Shown here in pieces: positions 7,995 to 14,349 of a DNA stretch of 64,000 nucleotides; within the stretch, counting starts at the first letter, position 1; each line of letters starts with the position of its first letter. The notes under the pieces are model-generated. The model did no database searches. It saw nothing but the letters and a program-made list of their open reading frames with translations, and was not told the DNA's origin. The position numbers and the translations under genes were made by a program. Origin of the DNA: an uncultured Bacteroides sp. (lineage in GTDB: Bacteria > Bacteroidota > Bacteroidia > Bacteroidales > Bacteroidaceae); contig NZ_OY762899.1 in NCBI RefSeq assembly GCF_963666545.1, positions 3,538,365 to 3,602,364 on the forward strand. The letters run 5' to 3'.

Positions 7995-8673
7995 AGTGGA
8001 GTTTTAAATTAAAAATATCTAAGAGTTCAGGCAATTCAGAATCCCTGACAAGTAACATCTCAGCCAATTTTCCTGCAGAAATATTCCCATTAGTGTAAGC
8101 AAGGTGACACTTCCTAATATAATCATCTGATAATCCTTTTTCTGTTATTTGTTTTTTTTCCATTATACGTTTGGGAGTAAGGTTTGCAAGCTCAAAATCT
8201 TCTTTCATTTCAACAGGTATTTTTAATTTTCGAAACCTGTTATATTCTGAATCAGAGATTTTTTTATAATTTGACAGGGCTATTAACAATGTTTGGATAT
8301 TTACTTTTAATCTGTTGGCGGTTTTAATAATTAGTGCATCTGTCCATTCTATTTCATTTGAAGTCTTAAGCGCTTCTTCTGGTACTAAGAAGCTGCTGGC
8401 AAAAGCATTAGCTCTGTATTCTCTATAATCTGCTGCTTCTTTTATGAAGGATAAATTATACTCAATGTTGTTATCTAAAAGTGCATGTGCCACCTCATGT
8501 GCAATAGTGAAATTTTGTCTATATATATCATCTGAGTAGTTTACTAAAATACATTTTCCTGCTAACGGATGCTTAATAAAAAGACCTGAGATTCTTGAAT
8601 TAGTAAGTTTTCTTCTGAAGATATGTATGCCTATTCTTCTAAATTCCGAATAAATGTCATTGTATAATGTCAT
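7984..8673 (-). CDS. ImmA/IrrE-family metallopeptidase (C-terminal part of a split XRE-ImmA protein)
   Basis: The 229-aa product carries the zinc motif HEVAH at 59-63 and a downstream EYRANAFASSFLVPEEAL segment with the third ligand, as in ImmA/IrrE (COG2856). The same frame stays open upstream of the ATG at 8673 and encodes TKKQGVQAAKKLRKILGYSG. That is the natural linker between an XRE domain and an ImmA domain, so this ATG is probably an internal Met rather than a true gene start. The shift from the XRE frame falls at a run of seven A (T7 on the plus strand, 8725-8731). Family members cleave repressors or regulate a partner toxin. Confidence 0.72.
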   Translation of the reverse strand: MTLYNDIYSEFRRIGIHIFRRKLTNSRISGLFIKHPLAGKCILVNYSDDIYRQNFTIAHEVAHALLDNNIEYNLSFIKEAADYREYRANAFASSFLVPEEALKTSNEIEWTDALIIKTANRLKVNIQTLLIALSNYKKISDSEYNRFRKLKIPVEMKEDFELANLTPKRIMEKKQITEKGLSDDYIRKCHLAYTNGNISAGKLAEMLLVRDSELPELLDIFNLKLHYDN

Positions 8674-9118
8674 GCCAGAATATCCAAGAATTTTTCTTAG
8701 TTTTTTTGCGGCCTGTACACCTTGTTTTTTTGTAAATCCCTTCTGATGGAAGTATGTCTAAATTTATGCTTTTGCTTGAAGTTTCTTGTATAAATTCTTC
8801 ATTTTCACACAAAAACATAAATTCCTGAATAGCGCACCTATCTTCTTTAGAGAATTCATTTCCGAATTTTCTATAAAAAATTTCTATTTGTTCTGAAGAG
8901 GATAGTTTTTCATTACTAATGAAATACTTAAAATCTTGTTTGTAAAAATCTGCCAAGATCAAGATTTCATCACCAGTTGGTTCAATATTCCCATCTTCAA
9001 TCAGTTGAAATCGACTTGAAATAAAACCAATCTTTTTTGCTACCTCTGATAAATCAAGCTTTAGATTTTCTCTACATCGTTTTAATTTATTTCCTAGCGA
9101 AATTCTGTCTATGGGCAT
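8657..9118 (-). CDS. XRE-family HTH regulator (N-terminal part of a split XRE-ImmA protein)
   Basis: Residues 8-66 form an XRE helix-turn-helix (LGNKLKRCRENLKLDLSEVA, then KKIGFISSRFQLIEDG). Residues up to about 130 read as a normal linker. After SEGIYKK the frame passes seven A and continues as TRCTGRKKTKKNSWIF, which looks like off-frame sequence. If the A7 tract had six A, translation would run into KKQGVQAAKKLRKILGYSG and the ImmA domain, giving one protein of about 378 aa. The gene is therefore either disrupted, phase-variable at the homopolymer, or affected by a sequence error. Expression starts from the -7 box at 9168-9175. Confidence 0.72.
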   Translation of the reverse strand: MPIDRISLGNKLKRCRENLKLDLSEVAKKIGFISSRFQLIEDGNIEPTGDEILILADFYKQDFKYFISNEKLSSSEQIEIFYRKFGNEFSKEDRCAIQEFMFLCENEEFIQETSSKSINLDILPSEGIYKKTRCTGRKKTKKNSWIFWHDIIQ

Positions 9119-9167
9119 TTTGACTATAGAATTAATTATATATCACCTTGCTGTTGTATATTCCGCC

Positions 9168-9175
9168 CAAATATA
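9168..9175 (-). promoter_or_regulatory. -7 box (TATATTTG) for the XRE/ImmA/PIN operon
   Basis: This TAnnTTTG match lies 50 bp before the XRE start at 9118. It sits in the same ~20-bp sequence found upstream of the GNAT gene (5176-5196). Confidence 0.5.
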
Positions 9176-9243
9176 ATACTATTTTTTAAATTGACAATAT
9201 AAGTAATTTTTTAATTTAAATTCCCCTATCCACAACACACAAA

Positions 9244-9280
9244 GAGAGGAACTTTCCTTTCCAGAAAGCCCCTCTCTTCT
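9244..9280 (-). terminator. Terminator of the second 74-aa gene (hairpin family, copy 2)
   Basis: On the minus strand a hairpin starts AGAGAGGGGCTTTC, ends CCTCTCT and is followed by TTGTGTG. It sits 24 bp after the stop at 9304, as in copy 1. The U-tract is weaker. Confidence 0.58.
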
Positions 9281-9303
9281 TTAAGAATAAAATACTAAGT
9301 CTC

Positions 9304-9528
9304 TTATTTAGCGCTTGCTTTTTTAGCAGTTTTGCTTTCAGCTTTTGTAGCTTTTGTTGCCTTAACAGCCGACTTCTTCACTGTTTTAGTTTCAGCTGTT
9401 TTAGCTTCAGCTTTTTTAGTAGCAGTCTGTTCAGTCTTTACTGGTGCTACTTTTTTTACTTGAGCGAATGCTACGTTACTTGCACACATCATTGCTACCA
9501 TGGCAGCTGCAAAAATAATCTTTTTCAT
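9304..9528 (-). CDS. Small secreted Lys/Ala-rich protein, copy 2
   Basis: The 74-aa product is identical to the one at 5359-5583 except for three positions in the mature region (KKVAP for KKAAP, EAKTAETK for EAKAAEAK). The signal peptide is unchanged. Retention of coding identity while the 5' leader has drifted suggests that both copies are under selection or that the genes undergo conversion. Function unknown. Confidence 0.78.
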   Translation of the reverse strand: MKKIIFAAAMVAMMCASNVAFAQVKKVAPVKTEQTATKKAEAKTAETKTVKKSAVKATKATKAESKTAKKASAK

Positions 9529-9603
9529 AATCTTGGTTTTTTAATGGATTAATATATCTTATTTATCTATCTGAGTCTCACAGCTTATTGCCTTTCGACA
9601 TCA

Positions 9604-9611
9604 CAAAGATA
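9604..9611 (-). promoter_or_regulatory. -7 box (TATCTTTG) of the small Lys/Ala gene, copy 2
   Basis: TAnnTTTG in the conserved context CATCACAAAGATAGGGCGG, matching copy 1. Confidence 0.58.
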
Positions 9612-9669
9612 GGGCGGTATCTACCCGCTTGTAGTTAGAAATCCATTAGATTAAGATTAGAAATTCGTT

Positions 9670-9706
9670 AGAGAGGAACTCTCCTTTACGGAAAACTCCT
9701 CTCTTC
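9670..9706 (-). terminator. Hairpin family copy 3, downstream of an XRE gene
   Basis: AGAGGAACTCTCC, loop TTTAC, GGAAAACTCCTCT. It lies 16 bp past the stop of the 132-aa XRE gene on the minus strand. No U-tract follows on that strand, so it may be a repeat element rather than an efficient terminator. Confidence 0.45.
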
Positions 9707-9722
9707 ACATCACACACGCTTG

Positions 9723-10121
9723 TTACTTGTGCAGTGCGTGGTAATTGATCTTACATACCTCCAGCGCTTCGTCGTATATCTCTCGATATTCTTCCTCAAT
9801 CTCACTCCGGGCGCAGTTCTCATCTTTTAGTTGCCTGAGCACATCTTCGGGAATGTAATCCGTCATGTACAACTTTTTGAATGCGTCGCCATACTTTTCC
9901 TTGATGCCTTCGAAGGTGCAATAATAGTAGAAAATGTTGTGCATGGCGTGCCACGTGGTGCTTTCGTTGCCTTCGATGCGGCTCACGGTGCGCTGATCGA
10001 CGTTACTGTGTTTGCTCACTTCCGATTGAGTGATGTTGTACTGTTCTAGATCGTTTATACGTATACAACGAAGTAGATTTGCCGACTGTTCTTTGAACAG
10101 ATAAAAGTCTCCTTTTTTCAT
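9723..10121 (-). CDS. HTH transcriptional regulator (XRE-like)
   Basis: The 132-aa product contains a helix-turn-helix at about 30-55 (ITQSEVSKHSNVDQRTVSRI), followed by an acidic helical C-terminus rich in Glu (EIEEEYREIYDEALEV). It is divergent from the GC-rich module that starts at 10386, with a 264-bp AT-rich gap between. This is the layout of a local repressor controlling a cassette. A TAATTTTG -7 box (10154-10161) serves it. No ligand domain is present. Confidence 0.68.
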   Translation of the reverse strand: MKKGDFYLFKEQSANLLRCIRINDLEQYNITQSEVSKHSNVDQRTVSRIEGNESTTWHAMHNIFYYYCTFEGIKEKYGDAFKKLYMTDYIPEDVLRQLKDENCARSEIEEEYREIYDEALEVCKINYHALHK

Positions 10122-10153
10122 TTGTTAATGGTTTTAGTTCTGTAAAACGGCTG

Positions 10154-10161
10154 CAAAATTA
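10154..10161 (-). promoter_or_regulatory. -7 box (TAATTTTG) for the HTH regulator
   Basis: This TAnnTTTG match on the minus strand lies 33 bp before the ATG at 10121. The rest of the 10122-10385 gap is AT-rich, with no further gene or strong hairpin visible. Confidence 0.45.
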
Positions 10162-10385
10162 ACTAAAATATATTTCTTATTCTAGTCAATCAGTAATAAA
10201 AATGCAATATTTATTCTAGGCAAGTGAGCCTAAAATAACTATACAATGTATTTTAGGAAATATAGTCTAAATTATTCGCAATGAAAGGTTTAAATTTGCA
10301 TTGTTATAAGTCATTTAGTAATAATTATTTAGTATTGTTTTAAGTAATAATAGTAGATAGTCAAAAAACAATATTTTTTGAAGTT

Positions 10386-10721
10386 ATGGAAGAGAGACGA
10401 ATTGAACGCAGGAGGCTGATGTATCGGGCGGCGGCCATCCAACAGGAAAATGGGTTTTCGAAAAGTGCGGCGCTACTGATGGCGCACGGCATTGAACGGC
10501 TCATCGAGGGGATGCATCGGGGCGAGGTGGCTTTTAGTTACACCAAAGAAGACGGATCGGTGCGCAAGGCACGGGGCACGCTCACCGATTATGAGTATTG
10601 CTTCAAGCGGCCTTATGTGCCACGGCCGGAGAATACTTTTGTGGTATATTTTGATCTCGAGAAGCGGGGGTGGCGAACGTTCAGGGCGGCCAACTTTCTG
10701 AGGATCGAGGCGGATGAGTAA
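10386..10721 (+). CDS. DUF2693-like small protein (SH3-type fold suspected)
   Basis: The 111-aa product has a helical, Arg-rich N-terminus (MEERRIERRRLMYRAA) and then FSYTKEDGSVRKARGTLTDY and a beta-rich end (FVVYFDLEKRGWRTFRAANF). The T-K-x-D-G-x-x-R-x-A-x-G-T-L pattern recalls DUF2693 proteins of Bacteroides mobile regions. It opens the GC-rich cassette, overlaps the next ORF by 8 bp and probably shares its transcript. Function unknown; a nucleic-acid-linked role is a guess from the fold and context. Confidence 0.6.
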   Translation: MEERRIERRRLMYRAAAIQQENGFSKSAALLMAHGIERLIEGMHRGEVAFSYTKEDGSVRKARGTLTDYEYCFKRPYVPRPENTFVVYFDLEKRGWRTFRAANFLRIEADE

Positions 10722-10935
10722 GAAGGAGTTCGCCCTGCGCATCTGTCGCCGCTATCAGGTGGACACGCTGCGTGAGGCCATCGACTTTCTGGAGGAGGAG
10801 GTCGACTTCCTCACCGCTCTGGCCGATGACTTGGAGCCTCTGCCTGCCGAGGGTTCGGCTTACGCAGATGAGGACGAACAGGAGCGGGAACGGGCGGAAC
10901 ATTGCCTTGCTTTGGGGCTGAATCGATGGGGGTGA
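10714..10935 (+). CDS. Hypothetical small acidic protein
   Basis: The 73-aa product is translationally coupled to the preceding gene (8-bp overlap). It is helical with a strongly acidic middle (FLEEEVDFLTALADDLEPL) and a second acidic run (ADEDEQERERAEH). It has no signal peptide or membrane segment. I do not recognise it. Coupling and matching GC content argue that it is real. Confidence 0.5.
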   Translation: MSKKEFALRICRRYQVDTLREAIDFLEEEVDFLTALADDLEPLPAEGSAYADEDEQERERAEHCLALGLNRWG

Positions 10936-10968
10936 GGGGCGTGGGCGCTACATGGATTGCGTGGTAAA

Positions 10969-11020
10969 CGTGCACGGCGTCGATGCGTTTCGTGCACGAT
11001 GAAGACGGCGAACGTGTACG
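10969..11020. repeat. 22-bp-phased palindrome array A (three sites)
   Basis: CGTGCACG at 10969-10976, CGTGCACG at 10991-10998 and CGTGTACG at 11013-11020 are spaced exactly 22 bp apart with unrelated 14-bp spacers. The array fills the gap between the acidic ORF and the HNH gene. The same design appears at 27421 and 38850. It ends in CGTGTACGTTTC, a 12-mer found in all three arrays. Confidence 0.8.
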
Positions 11021-11063
11021 TTTCTACTTATTAATAGAATGAAAATTTAGAAAGAGATAAAGG

Positions 11064-11558
11064 ATGGAAAATTGGAGATTTGTGGAAGGAAACGAAGATT
11101 ATATGGTGTCCGATCAGGGGCGGGTGTTGAGCCTAAAGTGTAATGAAACGAGAATCATGAAGGTTGATGTGAAGAATCGTGGATACGGGAGTATTAAACT
11201 CTGCACGAGAGGGTTGTTAATCAGAAACTTGGTGCATCGATTGGTGGCGAAGAACTTTCTGCCGAATCCGAAGAACCTGCCGGAGGTGAATCATCTGGAT
11301 GGCAACAAGTTGAACAATCGTGTGGAGAATTTGGAGTGGTGCGATCATTATGACAACGTGCAACATGCCTTGCTGCATGGCCTGTTCAACTCCAAACCGA
11401 AGCCTTGCGGGGTGGTGGGCGAGCGGGGAGAGGTGATTCGCCGCTATCCGTCGATGTCGCAACTCTGCAAGGCCGAAGGTTTCAGCGTCGACAAGCTGGG
11501 CACACAGTTTCGCACGCCCGAAGTAGTTAAAAATCAGTATAATGTAGTATTATTATAA
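11064..11558 (+). CDS. NUMOD4/HNH endonuclease (homing-type)
   Basis: The 164-aa product begins with a NUMOD4 motif (WRFVEGNEDYMVSDQGRVLSL). An HNH core follows (VHRLVAKNFLPNPKNLPEVNHLDGNKLNNRVENLEWC), with the catalytic H-x-x-x-N-x-x-x-N layout as VNHLDGNKLNNRVENL. A NUMOD1-like DNA-binding segment ends it (RRYPSMSQLCKAEGF). This is the standard architecture of phage and mobile HNH nickases. It is intact and lies between array A and the amidase in the GC-rich cassette, possibly as an invader of that cassette. Confidence 0.86.
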   Translation: MENWRFVEGNEDYMVSDQGRVLSLKCNETRIMKVDVKNRGYGSIKLCTRGLLIRNLVHRLVAKNFLPNPKNLPEVNHLDGNKLNNRVENLEWCDHYDNVQHALLHGLFNSKPKPCGVVGERGEVIRRYPSMSQLCKAEGFSVDKLGTQFRTPEVVKNQYNVVLL

Positions 11559-11573
11559 CGTCAAAAAAAAGAC

Positions 11574-12032
11574 ATGAAAGACAGTATCATCATTCACTGT
11601 TCGGCCACTCGAGAGGGGCAGGACATCACAGCAGCCGACATTGACCGCTGGCATCGTCAACGGGGTTTTTGGAGTATCGGTTATCATTACGTCATCCGTC
11701 TGGACGGCAGCATAGAGGCGGGACGGGAAGTGTCGGCCGACGGGGCGCACTGCATGGGCTGGAACGAGCGTTCCGTGGGCATCTGCTACGTTGGCGGCCT
11801 CGATGCGCAGGGCAAACCGAAGGATACACGCACGGATGCGCAGCGGGCTTCGCTGAAACGTCTGGTGGAGGCTTTGCGGATCGTTTTTCCGAATATCGGA
11901 CAGGTGCTGGGCCATCGGGATACCAGTCCCGACCTCGACGGCAACGGCATCATCACGCCCAACGAGTATCTGAAGGCCTGTCCGTGTTTCGATGTATTGT
12001 CCGAATTTGGTACTAGAAAGGAGGTGAAGTAA
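11574..12032 (+). CDS. N-acetylmuramoyl-L-alanine amidase (T7-lysozyme-like, Amidase_2)
   Basis: The 152-aa product shows IIHCSATREG (first zinc His), GYHYVIRLDGSIEAGR (Tyr and substrate strand), HCMGWNERSVGICYVGG and LGHRDTSPDLDGNG (second zinc His plus Asp), with KACPCFDV at the end. These are the hallmarks of type 2 amidases that cut the lactyl-L-Ala bond of peptidoglycan. There is no signal peptide, so release would need a holin-like route or lysis. In Bacteroides this gene commonly travels with HU-like and smalltalk genes, as here. Its stop overlaps the next start (TAATG). Confidence 0.92.
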   Translation: MKDSIIIHCSATREGQDITAADIDRWHRQRGFWSIGYHYVIRLDGSIEAGREVSADGAHCMGWNERSVGICYVGGLDAQGKPKDTRTDAQRASLKRLVEALRIVFPNIGQVLGHRDTSPDLDGNGIITPNEYLKACPCFDVLSEFGTRKEVK

Positions 12033-12949
12033 TGGCACGACCTTTAAAGAATGGCCTCGACTATTTTCCGTTGGATGTAGACTTCCTGCACGACCGTAAG
12101 GTGCGCCGCATCGTGCGCCAAAACGGTTCGGCGGGAATTGCCGCCATCGTCGCCCTCTTCTGCGAAATCTATCGTGGCAAAGGCTACTATGTGGCGTGGG
12201 ACGAGGATTTGTGTTTCGACATCTGCGACCAGACAGAGTGCACGGCCGATGAGGTGAAAAACATCCTCCGAGGCTGCCTCGAAGTCCGCCTGTTCGACCC
12301 CGATTTGTACGCTTTGCATACCATCCTCACCTCCTCCGCCTTGCAGCGGCGCTACATCAAAATCAATCAGGATTGCAAGCGCAAACGCACCATCGACCCC
12401 ATCTACAGCCTCATTGCCGACGACGAACCGCAGGCGGAGGGCGTCGATCTGCCCAAACCTGAAATGGAGGGTGTTTCTTCCGAAGTAACGGTGGTCAAGG
12501 CCGAGGTTTATTCGGATAAAACGCCACAAAACAAACAAGAGGAAACGAAAGTACAGCAGAGCAAAACAGATCAAAACATACCACAACAAAGCGCCCCTCG
12601 CCCCATCGGCAAAGGCGGGGAGAGAGCGGCTTCGCCTGTAGTCCAGAGTCCGTCTTTAGTTCAATCGATTGATAATCAAGAGAATATACCGGTGAAACCC
12701 ATCTTGAAGTTAAACCTCGACGCAATCAATGTGACGAATGTAAAAACGGTGGAAGCCATCAGCGCCCTCAGTCAGCGACCCGAAATAGGCGGTCCGGGCG
12801 GCGTGTTGTGGAAGGTGCTTGGCGCCCAATACCGTCCGCTGCTCGTTCGAAAAGACAATCCGGGCGACTACATCCTCTGGGTGCTCAACAACCCCAAACT
12901 GTTTGAAGAAACCTACAATAACTATTTACATAAAAAGCTGCGTGGGTGA
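12032..12949 (+). CDS. DUF4373 domain protein (phage-like replication-associated)
   Basis: The 305-aa product starts MARPLKNGLDYFPLDVDF, the signature start of DUF4373/Lin1244-type proteins (residues 1-~95), with the winged-helix-like GSAGIAAIVALFCEIY. A long hydrophilic linker rich in K, Q and P (about 130-205) separates it from a C-terminal segment (LLVRKDNPGDYILWVLNNPKLFEETYNNY). It is likely a DNA-binding or replication accessory protein of a mobile cassette. Translation is coupled to the amidase by TAATG. Confidence 0.78.
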   Translation: MARPLKNGLDYFPLDVDFLHDRKVRRIVRQNGSAGIAAIVALFCEIYRGKGYYVAWDEDLCFDICDQTECTADEVKNILRGCLEVRLFDPDLYALHTILTSSALQRRYIKINQDCKRKRTIDPIYSLIADDEPQAEGVDLPKPEMEGVSSEVTVVKAEVYSDKTPQNKQEETKVQQSKTDQNIPQQSAPRPIGKGGERAASPVVQSPSLVQSIDNQENIPVKPILKLNLDAINVTNVKTVEAISALSQRPEIGGPGGVLWKVLGAQYRPLLVRKDNPGDYILWVLNNPKLFEETYNNYLHKKLRG

Positions 12950-12995
12950 TCGCTTGCTTGCCCGTGCCAATAAACATATTTAGAAATCAACAACG

Positions 12996-13226
12996 ATGGA
13001 AAACAACGATTTGATGCTGCTCTACACCACCCTCACCAAAACCGAACTGGCGCAAATGTACCTGCCCGAGGCGACGCCCGCCGTGGCCCGTCGCAAACTC
13101 AACGAATGGATACTCCGCAACCAGCCCCTCGCCCTCGCATTGGCGCACACAGGATGCACTCACAGCACCCGCATGCTCACTCCCGCACAAGTTCGGCTCA
13201 TCATTCAGCATCTTGGAGAGCCGTGA
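12996..13226 (+). CDS. DUF4248 domain protein
   Basis: The 76-aa product contains TLTKTELAQMYLPEATP, then RKLNEWI, and ends LTPAQVRLIIQHLGEP. This closely fits the DUF4248 pattern of Bacteroides cassettes (T-K-x-E-L-A-x-x-Y-x-P and T-P-x-Q-V-R-x-I-x-x-x-L-G-E-P). It is a predicted HTH-like helical protein. It lies between DUF4373 and the HU-like gene in the order seen in many Bacteroides genomes. Function unknown. Confidence 0.8.
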   Translation: MENNDLMLLYTTLTKTELAQMYLPEATPAVARRKLNEWILRNQPLALALAHTGCTHSTRMLTPAQVRLIIQHLGEP

Positions 13227-13331
13227 AAAGAGGAGGAAAGGGGCTTGCTGCTGCTGCCCACTTTTCTCCCTCAAACATCCAACTTCTTACCATTTCTAAC
13301 CATTTCGCCATCCGCTGCAAGGTTACTGCCC

Positions 13332-13339
13332 TACATTTG
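13332..13339 (+). promoter_or_regulatory. -7 box (TACATTTG) for the HU-like gene
   Basis: This TAnnTTTG match lies 61 bp before the ATG at 13393. It is followed immediately by an 18-bp perfect palindrome at the expected transcription start. Confidence 0.55.
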
Positions 13340-13341
13340 CA

Positions 13342-13359
13342 TTCGTAATCGATTACGAA
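13342..13359. promoter_or_regulatory. Perfect 18-bp palindrome at the HU-like promoter (operator candidate)
   Basis: TTCGTAATC/GATTACGAA is a perfect dyad starting 2 bp after the -7 box, so it spans the likely +1. A repressor bound here would block initiation. The HTH protein at 9723-10121 or the HU-like protein itself are candidates by position only. Confidence 0.5.
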
Positions 13360-13392
13360 CAACAAGAGTTAGTAACAAAAATCAAAACAATT

Positions 13393-13878
13393 ATGCCTTT
13401 ATTTTACAAACCATTGCAGAGTAATGTTGCCTCCAAGGATGGCAAAAAGAAGTGGCATCCACGTTTGGTGAAGGTGGGCAAGATGATCGACACGCAGAAG
13501 ATTGCCGAACTGATAGCCGATAAAGCTTCCCTCACGGCCGGTGATGTGCACAATGTGATCAGAAACCTGATGAGTGTGATGCGCGAACAGTTGCTCAGCA
13601 GCCGTACCGTGAAGCTCGACGGCCTTGGATCGTTCACCATGATGGCCAACGCCAGCGGCAAAGGCGTGCTCACCGCCGATGAAGTTTCGCCTACCCAGAT
13701 CGTCAACCTACGTGTGCAGTTCACGCCAACCGGATTGCGTGGAGCGGGTACGGGCGGCACCACCAGAGCCATGTACACAGGCGTTGAGTATCAGCGTTGG
13801 ACGGGCACTTCCGATGCCGAGTCGACCGATCCCACCAAGCCTACCGATCCTGACAGACCTAAGGATCCCACGGCGTAA
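13393..13878 (+). CDS. HU-like DNA-binding protein with acidic Pro/Thr tail
   Basis: The 161-aa product has the Bacteroides HU-like layout: an N-terminal beta extension (MPLFYKPLQSNVASKDG), the helical dimer core (TQKIAELIADKASLTAGDVHN, split here at residue ~50) and the beta-arm region (RTVKLDGLGSFTMMANASG). The last ~22 residues are a low-complexity DPTKPTDPDRPKDPTA-type tail, unlike classical HU (about 90 aa). It should bend or coat DNA. It has its own promoter and dyad, and lies upstream of the smalltalk gene. Confidence 0.85.
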   Translation: MPLFYKPLQSNVASKDGKKKWHPRLVKVGKMIDTQKIAELIADKASLTAGDVHNVIRNLMSVMREQLLSSRTVKLDGLGSFTMMANASGKGVLTADEVSPTQIVNLRVQFTPTGLRGAGTGGTTRAMYTGVEYQRWTGTSDAESTDPTKPTDPDRPKDPTA

Positions 13879-14234
13879 GCTTGCGGCCGCTTGACTTGCC
13901 ACTCCGTTTTTATCCTTCAATAGAGGGGGCAGATTTAACCTCACTGGTGGCACAGGATGCCACACAAGTCCCGAGTCTTTTACTCGCACAAGTCTGCCGT
14001 TCTCCTCACACAAGTTGATAATCTTCTGTGACAAGTCGGAGGCCCCGCTTTAGGCCAAATGCAGCGAAACTGCAACTTTACCTCTTTACCTCGAAAGAAT
14101 GCTGCTCATGCCAACAGGAACCATGTTGAACTCGTGAGTTCCCGATGAGCAACTTCTTTTCAAATGCTCCTCACACGATCTGTGGCGAGAGCAAGAGTCA
14201 AAAAAAGTAATCTAATTTTAAAACCCTAACAACA
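13879..14234. other. Non-coding gap, no gene recognised
   Basis: This stretch of about 355 bp between the HU-like and smalltalk genes has no credible coding frame. It is C/A-rich on the plus strand with several ACACAAGT-like words (13959, 13988, 14010), possibly the long leader of the small gene. No clear promoter box was found. Confidence 0.4.
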
Positions 14235-14330
14235 ATGAGAAAGTCAACTTGGGATCTTATCCTGAAAATTATTATCGCAGTGGCCAGTGCCATTGGCGGA
14301 GCATTGGGAGCACAAGCTATGACGCTGTAA
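14235..14330 (+). CDS. Smalltalk family small protein
   Basis: The 31-aa ORF reads MRKSTWDLILKIIIAVASAI, then GGALGAQAMTL. The K-S-T-W-x-L-I-L-K-I-x-I-A-V-A-S-A start is the hallmark of the NCBI 'smalltalk protein' family in Bacteroides, which sits beside HU-like and amidase genes as here. It is a single short hydrophobic helix, so membrane association is likely. A strong terminator follows 19 bp after the stop. Function unknown; a holin-like helper of the amidase is possible but unproven. Confidence 0.82.
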   Translation: MRKSTWDLILKIIIAVASAIGGALGAQAMTL

Positions 14331-14349
14331 GCGCCTCTCCACAATGAGC

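Larger units (their letters stand above)
9245..9674. repeat. Direct repeat, copy 2 (terminator + small gene + promoter)
   Basis: This is the same-orientation duplicate of 5297-5724. It ends in ATTCGTTAGAGA and runs straight into a further hairpin copy (9670-9706), which copy 1 lacks. Confidence 0.85.

Noticed and set aside
8657..8760. Programmed -1 ribosomal frameshift at the A7 run
   Set aside because: The ImmA frame is reached by +1 (or -2), not -1, so the classic A-AAA-AAC slippage does not explain the junction. An indel in the homopolymer is simpler.
11553..12589. Long open frames on the minus strand opposite the amidase and DUF4373 genes
   Set aside because: They are antisense shadows produced by high GC in the cassette. 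Their proteins show no motifs and the plus-strand genes are clearly real.
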